Of a DNA stretch of 64,000 nucleotides, positions 57,759 to 64,000 are shown piece by piece (position 1 is the first letter of the stretch; every line of letters begins with the position of its first letter). The notes beneath the pieces are model-generated. The model was not told the origin of the DNA, searched no databases, and was given only the letters and a program-made list of their open reading frames with translations. The position numbers were made by a program, and so were the translations under genes. The stretch is from Massilia violaceinigra (GTDB taxonomy: Bacteria > Pseudomonadota > Gammaproteobacteria > Burkholderiales > Burkholderiaceae_D), in the NCBI RefSeq assembly GCF_002752675.1, contig NZ_CP024608.1:5766001-5830000 (forward strand), given 5' to 3'.

Positions 57759-58211
57759 ATGTTACATCCCATGCACATCCTGGCGCTGTGCGCCCTGAGC
57801 GGCGCCGCCCATGCCGGCCCCATCTATAAATGCACCACCGGCGGCAAGGTCAGCTACGGAGACCAGCCCTGCGCCAGCGGCAGCGCAACGCAGCTGGGCG
57901 CCGCGCCATCGCCCGCGGCCGACCCCAGCGCGGCGAAGGAACTGCAGCGCCAGAAAGACTTGCTGGCCCGCCTGCAGAAGGAGCGCGCCACGCACGACGC
58001 CAGGCAGGCGCAGGCGGCGCGGTCGGACGCGCGCGCCTATCAGGCGGCCGCAGTGCGGCAAGCGAAGTGCGCCGGCATGCAGCAGCAACAGTCGAAGGAA
58101 CAGCAGCGCCTGGCCGCCGAAGCCGCCAAGGCCGGCGGCATGGGCAAAGCCCAGCGCGACCAGCGCGCCTTGCACATGGCCCGGGCGGTCGACGCCGCGT
58201 GCCGCCGATGA
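57759..58211 (+). CDS. DUF4124-type secreted protein
   Basis: The 150-residue product has a signal peptide (ending SGAAHA) and the short DUF4124 motif IYKCTTGGKVSYGDQPC just after it. A long Ala/Gln/Lys-rich, probably coiled region (about 55-140) follows. ATG 57759 has GGAG 9 bp upstream; GTG 57738, overlapping the previous stop, is less likely. The gene overlaps the following permease gene by 4 bp (ATGA). DUF4124 proteins are envelope proteins of unknown role. Confidence 0.85.
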   Translation: MLHPMHILALCALSGAAHAGPIYKCTTGGKVSYGDQPCASGSATQLGAAPSPAADPSAAKELQRQKDLLARLQKERATHDARQAQAARSDARAYQAAAVRQAKCAGMQQQQSKEQQRLAAEAAKAGGMGKAQRDQRALHMARAVDAACRR

Positions 58212-60748
58212 AGACACTGTCACGCTGGCTGCTCCTGGGCGAATGGCGCGCGCACCCGGTACGGGCCCTGCTCGCGGTGGCCGCGATTGCCGTCGGCGTG
58301 GCGATGGGCTTTGCCATCCACCTGATCAACGCGTCGGCCTTCAATGAATTTTCGGCGGCCGTCAAGAGCCTGTCAGGCCAGGCCGACATCCAGGTGTCGG
58401 CGCGCGAGGGCGGCTTCGACGAAGCGATTTATCCGCGCCTGGCCCAGAACCCTTCGGTGGCGGTGGCCTCGCCCGTCCTGACCCTGAACGCCGGTGTGCC
58501 CGGCGCGCAGGGCAGCTTGAAAATCATTGGCCTGGACGCCTTTCGCGCCGGCTTCGTCTCGCCGGGCCTGCTCGGCGCAACAGACGGCGACAACATGGTC
58601 GACATGATGGCCGACGACGCCGTGTTCCTGTCGCCGGCCGCCATGAGCTGGCTCAAGACGCAGCGCGGCGGCACCGTGCAGCTGCGTTCGGGCACGCGCG
58701 ACTTCACCCTGCGCGTGGCCGGCGGCCTGCAAGAGGCGCGGCCCGGCCAGCGCATCGGCGTGATGGACATCGGCGCGGCCCAGTGGCGCTTCGACAAGGT
58801 CGGCACGCTGTCCCGCATCGACCTGCGCCTGCGCGACGGCATCGACCGCGCCGGGTTTCAGCGCGACCTGGCACGCGAACTTGAACGCGAATTCCCCGGC
58901 CGCTTCAACGTCGGCCAGCCCAATGACGACGATGCCGAAAGCCGCAACCAGGGCATGAGCCGCGCCTACCGCGTCAACCTCACCGTGCTGGCGCTGGTGG
59001 CGCTGTTCACCGGCGCCTTCCTCGTGTTTTCGACCCAGGCGCTGTCGGTGATCCGGCGCCGCAGCCAGTTCGCGCTGCTGCGCGTGCTCGGCGTCGAACG
59101 CGGCCAGCTGCTGCGCCAGGTGCTGCTCGAAGGCGCCAGCCTGGGCGTGGTCGGCGCGCTTGCCGGCATCGGCGCCGGCTACGCGCTGGCCGCCACCGCG
59201 CTGCATTTTTTCGGCGGCGACCTGGGAGCCGGCTACTTTACCGGCGCGCGTCCGGCGGTGCAGTTCACGCCGGTGGCGGCCGTGGTGTTCTTTGCGCTGG
59301 GCCTGGGCGTGGCCTTGCTCGGCTGCCTGACGCCCGCCTGGGAAGCGTCGCGCGCCGCGCCCGCCGTCGCCCTCAAATCGGGCACCGACGAAGTCGCGCT
59401 GGCGCGCCTGGCGCGCGTGTGGCCATCGGTGCTGTGCATCGTGCTGGCCGGCGCGCTGGCCTTTGCGCCACCCGTATTCGAGCTGCCGCTGTTCGGCTAC
59501 GCCGCCATCGCCCTGCTGCTGATCGGCGGTATCGGCCTGATGCCGCGTCTGGCCGCCTCCCTTTTCGGCCTGGTCAACCGCGTGGCGATGCGGCGCAACG
59601 TGCGCCATCCGGTGCTGGCGCTGACCATGGCACGCCTGGCCAACGCCTCCGGCCAGGCCGCCATTGCGCTGGGCGGCGTGCTGTCCAGTTTCAGCCTGAT
59701 GGTGGCGATGGCGATCATGGTGTCGAGCTTTCGCGTCTCGCTCGACGACTGGCTGGTGCAGCTGCTGCCGGCCGACCTGTATGTGCGCATCGCCAGCGGC
59801 GGCAGCGCCGGCGGCCTGGGTCCTCCCGAGCAAAGGGCGCTGACCGCCTTGCCGGGCGCCGCGCGCATCGACTTTTTGCGTTCGCGCCAGATTTCGCTCG
59901 ACCCGGCGCGGCCCGACGTGCTGCTCATGGCGCGCACCATCGATGCCGCCGACCCCTCGCGCACGATCCTGATCCGCGGCGAAACCGTTCCGGTGCCGAA
60001 CGGCGCGGTGCCGGTCTGGGTATCCGAAGCGGTGGTCGACCTGTATGGCGTCAAGGCCGGCGGCACGCTGCGCATGCCGCTCGCTGGCCGGCTGCGCGAC
60101 TTTTTCGTGGCCGGGGTGTGGCGCGACTACGCCACCCAGGCCGGCTCGGTGCAGATGCGCCTGTCCGACTACCGCGCCCTGACCGGCGACCAGGAAGTCA
60201 ACGATGCCGCCATGTGGGTCGCCAAAGGCGTCACGGCCGACCGGCTTGAACAGCAGATCCGCGCCCTGCCCTTCGGGCGCACGCTCGATTTCGCCAAGCC
60301 GGGCGACATCCGTGCGCTCAGCATGACCATCTTCGACCGCAGCTTCGCCGTCACCTACGTGCTTGAAGCGATCGCCATCGCCATCGGCCTGGCCGGCGTG
60401 GCCGCCACCTTCTCGGCCCAGACGCTGGCGCGCGCCAAGGAATTCGGCATGCTGCGCCACGTCGGCGTCACGCGCGGGCAGGTGCTGCGCATTCTCGCCC
60501 TGGAGGGCGGCGCGCTGACCGCGCTGGGCGTGGCCTGCGGCTTCGTGCTCGGCTTCATCATCAGCGTGATCCTGGTCTACGTCGTCAACCCGCAATCGTT
60601 CCATTGGTCGATGCAGCTGCACGTGCCGTGGACCTTGGTGGGCGCCGTGGCGGCCGTGCTGCTGGTGGCATCGGTGGTGACGGCGCTGGTGTCGGGGCGC
60701 TTCGCCCTGTCGGGCGGACCTATTCGAGCAGTCAGGGAGGACTGGTGA
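58208..60748 (+). CDS. FtsX-like ABC transporter permease (fused, two core domains)
   Basis: The 846-residue membrane protein has an N-terminal helix (about 18-40), a periplasmic domain (about 45-255), a first FtsX-type helical bundle (about 260-400), further helices to about 510, a second periplasmic domain and a second bundle (about 715-840). The repeats RRRSQFALLRVLGVERGQL and RAKEFGMLRHVGVTRGQVL are the FtsX/MacB-type coupling motifs, one per half. It needs an ATPase, but none of the MacB type is in the window; the exporter downstream has its own membrane domain. It overlaps the DUF4124 and AttH-like genes, so all three are co-translated. Confidence 0.9.
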   Translation: MKTLSRWLLLGEWRAHPVRALLAVAAIAVGVAMGFAIHLINASAFNEFSAAVKSLSGQADIQVSAREGGFDEAIYPRLAQNPSVAVASPVLTLNAGVPGAQGSLKIIGLDAFRAGFVSPGLLGATDGDNMVDMMADDAVFLSPAAMSWLKTQRGGTVQLRSGTRDFTLRVAGGLQEARPGQRIGVMDIGAAQWRFDKVGTLSRIDLRLRDGIDRAGFQRDLARELEREFPGRFNVGQPNDDDAESRNQGMSRAYRVNLTVLALVALFTGAFLVFSTQALSVIRRRSQFALLRVLGVERGQLLRQVLLEGASLGVVGALAGIGAGYALAATALHFFGGDLGAGYFTGARPAVQFTPVAAVVFFALGLGVALLGCLTPAWEASRAAPAVALKSGTDEVALARLARVWPSVLCIVLAGALAFAPPVFELPLFGYAAIALLLIGGIGLMPRLAASLFGLVNRVAMRRNVRHPVLALTMARLANASGQAAIALGGVLSSFSLMVAMAIMVSSFRVSLDDWLVQLLPADLYVRIASGGSAGGLGPPEQRALTALPGAARIDFLRSRQISLDPARPDVLLMARTIDAADPSRTILIRGETVPVPNGAVPVWVSEAVVDLYGVKAGGTLRMPLAGRLRDFFVAGVWRDYATQAGSVQMRLSDYRALTGDQEVNDAAMWVAKGVTADRLEQQIRALPFGRTLDFAKPGDIRALSMTIFDRSFAVTYVLEAIAIAIGLAGVAATFSAQTLARAKEFGMLRHVGVTRGQVLRILALEGGALTALGVACGFVLGFIISVILVYVVNPQSFHWSMQLHVPWTLVGAVAAVLLVASVVTALVSGRFALSGGPIRAVREDW

Positions 60749-61815
60749 AACGATTCATTTTCGCGCTGCTGCTGGCGGCGACCCATATCTGCCACGCGGC
60801 CCCGCCGGTATTCGGCGCGGTGACGCCCGGACGCGCGCTGACATTCCCGCTTGATTACGGCGCCCATCCGGACTACCGTACCGAATGGTGGTACGTCACG
60901 GGCTGGCTCAAGACCGCCGACGGCAAGCCGCTGGGCTTCCAGGTCACTTTCTTTCGGCGCGCCACCGACCATGACCGCGCCAATCCGAGCGCGTTCGCCC
61001 CCAAGCAGCTGGTGATCGGCCACGCCGCGCTGTCCGACCCCGCGCTCGGCAAACTGGTACACGACCAGCGCACCGTGCGCGAAGGCTTCGGCCTGGCGCA
61101 CGCCAAAACCGGCATCACCGACCTGAAACTGGACGACTGGCGCATGGTGCGCGGGGCTGACGGCACCTACCAGGTGAGCATCGCCTCGCCCCATCTGAAC
61201 CTGAACCTGACGCTGGCGCCAACCCAGCCGGTGCTGCTGCAGGGCCAGAACGGCTACTCGCGCAAGAGCGCGCAAGGCCAGTACGCGAGCTACTACTACA
61301 GCGAACCGCAGCTCAAGGTACGCGGCACGGCAGGTGCCGGCAGCAGCGCCGCGCGCGCGGTCGAAGGGACTGCCTGGCTCGATCACGAATGGTCGACCGA
61401 AGCGCTGCCACCCGATTCCCAGGGCTGGGATTGGGTCGGCGCCAATCTCGCCGACGGCTCGGCGCTGATGGCTTTCCAGATCCGCAGCAAACAAGGTGGT
61501 AAACTATGGGCGCACGCGACGGTGCGCGACGCGGGGGGCAAAGTGACGCAATACGCCCCCGACGAGGTGATGTTTACGCCGCAGGCCCACTGGACGTCAC
61601 CGCGCACGAATGCCGTCTACCCGGTGGCGACCAGATTAACGACGGGCGCCACGCACTGGCAGATCACCCCCCTGCAGCAGGACCAGGAGCTCGACTCGCG
61701 GCGCTCGACCGGCGCCGTGTACTGGGAAGGCGCAGTGACGATCAAGCGCAATGGGGCGCAAGCCGGCCAGGGGTACCTTGAAATGACCGGTTACGACCGC
61801 GCGATGAAACTTTAA
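60745..61815 (+). CDS. AttH/CrtC-like lipocalin-fold secreted protein
   Basis: The 356-residue product has a signal peptide (ending HICHA) and matches the AttH / hydroxyneurosporene-synthase-like family. Marks are DYGAHPDYRTEWWYVTGWL (about 30-48), GFQVTFFRR, and the second-domain motifs WLDHEWSTE (about 211) and GWDWVGANLADGS. The start is GTG 60745, overlapping the permease stop. In Agrobacterium the related AttH is encoded with an ABC ATPase and FtsX-type permeases. Here the permease-AttH pair is kept without the ATPase. The role may be envelope lipid or lipoprotein handling, inferred from context. Confidence 0.88.
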   Translation: MKRFIFALLLAATHICHAAPPVFGAVTPGRALTFPLDYGAHPDYRTEWWYVTGWLKTADGKPLGFQVTFFRRATDHDRANPSAFAPKQLVIGHAALSDPALGKLVHDQRTVREGFGLAHAKTGITDLKLDDWRMVRGADGTYQVSIASPHLNLNLTLAPTQPVLLQGQNGYSRKSAQGQYASYYYSEPQLKVRGTAGAGSSAARAVEGTAWLDHEWSTEALPPDSQGWDWVGANLADGSALMAFQIRSKQGGKLWAHATVRDAGGKVTQYAPDEVMFTPQAHWTSPRTNAVYPVATRLTTGATHWQITPLQQDQELDSRRSTGAVYWEGAVTIKRNGAQAGQGYLEMTGYDRAMKL

Positions 61816-61841
61816 AAAACGAACACTGAAGCACTGACACG

Positions 61842-63680
61842 ATGACCAACAGCTCCACCAGCAGTTCCAGCAGTAGCAACTCGTCCGACTCGAACCGCAA
61901 AGGCAGTCTCGCCGCATTCAAGGGCCTGTTCCCGTTCCTCCGTCCGTACCGCCGCCAGTTCCTGATGGCCGGCGTCGCGCTGGTGGTCGCCGCCTGCGCC
62001 ACCTTGGCGATTCCAGCCGCCTTCAAGCAGATGATCGACCTGGGCTTCGGCGCCTCGGCCGGGCCCAAAAGCATCCGCCATGTCGACGCCACTTTCCTCG
62101 CCCTGTTCGGCGTGGCGGCGGTATTGGCCGTGGCCACCGCCGCGCGCTTTCTGACCGTATCGTGGCTGGGCGAGCGCGTCACCGCCGACATCCGCAGCGC
62201 CGTGTACAAGCACGTGGTCGAGCAGAGTCCCGAATTTTTCGAAACCACCCAGACCGGCGAAGTCCTCTCGCGCATCACCACCGACACCACCCTGATCCAG
62301 GCGGTGGTCGGTACCAGCATCTCGATGGCGCTGCGTAACGTGCTGCTGTTCGTGGGCGGCCTGGTGATGCTGTTCGTGACCAGCGTCAAGCTCTCCGCCA
62401 TCATCCTCGGGCTGCTGGTGCTGGTGGTGGTGCCGATCGTGCTGTTCGGACGGCGCGTACGCAAGCTCTCGCGCGACTCGCAAGACCGCATCGCCGACGC
62501 CTCCGCCATGGCCGGCGAAATCCTCAACGCCATGCCGACGGTGCAAGCCTTCACGCACGAAAAAATCGAATCGGCGCGCTTCGGCAAGTCGGTCGAAGGC
62601 GCCTTCCAGACCGCGATGCGGCGCATCCGCGCGCGCGCGCTGCTGACGTTGATCGCCATCGTGCTGGTGTTCGGCACCATCGTTTTCGTTCTGTGGCTGG
62701 GCGCCCACGCCGTCCTGCAGGGGACGATGACCGGCGGCGACCTTGGCCAGTTCATCTTGTACGCATCGATCGTGGCCGGCTCGATCGGCGCGCTGTCGGA
62801 AGTGATGGGCGAAGCCCAGCGCGCCGCCGGCGCCACCGAACGCCTGCTCGAACTGCTGTCGGTACAATCGTCGATCCAGAACCCGGCCAAACCGGTGGCC
62901 CTGCCCGCGCGCACCGCCAGCGGCGCCGCACTGGCCCTGAACGACGTCACCTTCTCGTATCCGTCGCGGCCTGAAACGGCGGCGCTGGGGCACCTGACGC
63001 TGTCGATCGCGCCAGGCGAAACGGTGGCCGTGGTCGGCCCGTCGGGTGCTGGCAAGACCACCCTGTTCCAGCTGTTCCTGCGCTTTTACGACCCGCAAAG
63101 CGGCACCATCACGCTCGACGGCGTCGACATCAAGCGGCTCGACCTGCACACCCTGCGCGACGCCATCGGCATCGTCCCGCAGGACACGGTGATCTTCTCG
63201 GCCGACGCCATGGAAAACATCCGCTACGGACGCGCCGGCGCGACTGACGCCGAAGTGATCGCCGCGGCGCGCATGGCGGCCGCGCACGAATTCATCGAAC
63301 GCCTGCCGCAGGGGTACAAATCGTTCCTGGGCGAGCGTGGCGTGCGGCTCTCGGGCGGGCAGCGCCAGCGGATCGCGATTGCACGCGCGCTGCTGAAAAA
63401 CCCGCCGCTGCTGCTGCTCGACGAAGCGACGAGTGCCCTCGACGCCGAATCGGAGCGCCTGGTACAAAGCGCGCTGGAAGCGGCGATGGTCGGACGCACC
63501 ACGGTCATCATTGCGCACCGGCTGGCGACGGTGCAGCGGGCCGACCGCATCATCGTCATGGAAGACGGGCGGATCGTCGAAACCGGCACGCACGCGTCGC
63601 TGGTGGCGCTGGGAGGCATTTACGCCAACCTCGCTGCCCTGCAGTTCCACAACATCCACATCGCCCACGAAGCCGCCTGA
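61842..63680 (+). CDS. ABC exporter, MsbA-like (fused membrane and ATPase domains)
   Basis: The 612-residue half-transporter has a serine-rich N-terminus (about 3-16), six transmembrane helices (about 35-330) and a complete nucleotide-binding domain (about 365-600). The Walker A is GPSGAGKTT, the signature LSGGQRQR, the Walker B LLLLDEATSALDA and the H-loop IIAHRLATV. It works as a homodimer, exporting lipids or hydrophobic compounds; MsbA flips lipid A. The closest described type is the ABC transporter transmembrane-domain exporter of proteobacteria rather than MsbA proper, as no lpxK follows. The gap of 26 bp from the AttH-like gene suggests the same operon. Confidence 0.93.
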   Translation: MTNSSTSSSSSSNSSDSNRKGSLAAFKGLFPFLRPYRRQFLMAGVALVVAACATLAIPAAFKQMIDLGFGASAGPKSIRHVDATFLALFGVAAVLAVATAARFLTVSWLGERVTADIRSAVYKHVVEQSPEFFETTQTGEVLSRITTDTTLIQAVVGTSISMALRNVLLFVGGLVMLFVTSVKLSAIILGLLVLVVVPIVLFGRRVRKLSRDSQDRIADASAMAGEILNAMPTVQAFTHEKIESARFGKSVEGAFQTAMRRIRARALLTLIAIVLVFGTIVFVLWLGAHAVLQGTMTGGDLGQFILYASIVAGSIGALSEVMGEAQRAAGATERLLELLSVQSSIQNPAKPVALPARTASGAALALNDVTFSYPSRPETAALGHLTLSIAPGETVAVVGPSGAGKTTLFQLFLRFYDPQSGTITLDGVDIKRLDLHTLRDAIGIVPQDTVIFSADAMENIRYGRAGATDAEVIAAARMAAAHEFIERLPQGYKSFLGERGVRLSGGQRQRIAIARALLKNPPLLLLDEATSALDAESERLVQSALEAAMVGRTTVIIAHRLATVQRADRIIVMEDGRIVETGTHASLVALGGIYANLAALQFHNIHIAHEAA

Positions 63681-64000
63681 TTGCCTAACCGGGTCAGAGC
63701 ACTCCCCCAAACCGGGGTCAGAGCTCTGACTCGAAACTTTTAACACTTTTATTGCCTACAGGTGTCAAAATCCAGTCAGGCAACAATTGGGGCTGCATGA
63801 ACAGGACCTGGCCCGCCCCTGCTTGAGGAATGATGATGATCGGCGTAGCGGCAATAACAGGCTGATTCGCGATTCGCCGGCTGAGATGTAACAATGTTGC
63901 AAGTCAGAGCTCTGACCCCGATTGGGAAATTAGTTGCCGAAGGAGAGTGTTTTGACGGATGCCGAGTTGTTTCTACACTGCCATACGGTGCTGCCGGGCC
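63681..64000. repeat. Intergenic region with inverted GTCAGAGCTCTGAC palindrome elements
   Basis: A 14-bp perfect palindrome GTCAGAGCTCTGAC occurs at 63717-63730 and again at 63903-63916. With flanks, 63713-63731 and 63902-63920 are 19-bp inverted repeats (CGGGGTCAGAGCTCTGACT) enclosing 170 bp. A partial unit GGGTCAGAGC lies at 63691-63700. No gene is clear in the interval. AGGAGAG at 63941-63947 followed by TTG 63952 might begin a gene that leaves the window, but 16 codons are too few to judge. Confidence 0.75.

Noticed and set aside
63952..64000. Possible gene start at the right edge (TTG after AGGAGAG)
   Set aside because: Only 16 codons are visible and the start is a TTG; the ribosome-site match alone is not enough to call a gene.

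Overview
The window looks like a chromosome segment of a GC-rich betaproteobacterium, most likely Oxalobacteraceae (Massilia, Duganella or Janthinobacterium type). This is inferred from overall base composition, the housekeeping order rnhA-dnaQ-tRNA-Val beside a divergent methyltransferase/gloB pair, aceB with a divergent LysR gene, and the unusual density of cyclic-di-GMP proteins. No species is claimed.

Region 1 (1-12.0 kb) is accessory. The 5' two and a half modules of a giant non-ribosomal peptide synthetase run leftward off the window (C-A-T-C-A-T-C-A...). The adenylation pockets read as Leu, Leu, Thr, and the two internal condensation domains look like dual epimerisation/condensation domains. 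A 1 kb, partly very AT-rich gene-free stretch and a secreted Asp-box (BNR) protein follow. Region 2 (12.0-16.1 kb) holds a uridine kinase, a small membrane protein, a TetR regulator and a family 1 glycosyltransferase. It is bracketed by two ungapped 100-bp direct repeats, one of which is the 3' end and terminator of tRNA-Val, so it may be an old tRNA-targeted insertion.

Region 3 (16.1-32.3 kb) is mostly core: tRNA-Val, dnaQ, rnhA, a SAM methyltransferase, gloB, aceB, a LysR regulator, a cold-shock gene, an Hpt protein, upp and an AidB-type acyl-CoA dehydrogenase. Inside it sits an operon of two paralogous periplasmic binding proteins followed by a 1478-residue histidine kinase/phosphorelay/GGDEF/EAL protein.

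Region 4 (32.6-47 kb) is rich in signalling: PAS-GGDEF-EAL plus HDOD, a secreted beta-helix protein with a Thr-Pro linker, an MFS transporter and aroC, a REC-DUF3369-GGDEF-EAL regulator with a YcxB-like membrane protein, and a beta-propeller GGDEF sensor. Together with the kinase of region 3, four c-di-GMP proteins and one HDOD protein fall within about 26 kb.

Region 5 (47-64 kb) carries a metallo-hydrolase broken by an in-frame amber codon next to a divergent GlxA-type regulator, PhzF, a CBS protein, metY, an alpha/beta hydrolase, DUF962, a ParE/CopG-like toxin-antitoxin pair and a YihY protein. A tightly overlapped rightward run follows: wrbA, DUF2069, FAD oxidase, DUF4124, FtsX-type permease, AttH-like lipocalin and ABC exporter. 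Inverted and palindromic repeats lie at about 26.0, 43.5 and 63.7 kb. No CRISPR array, rRNA, prophage or complete insertion sequence was seen.
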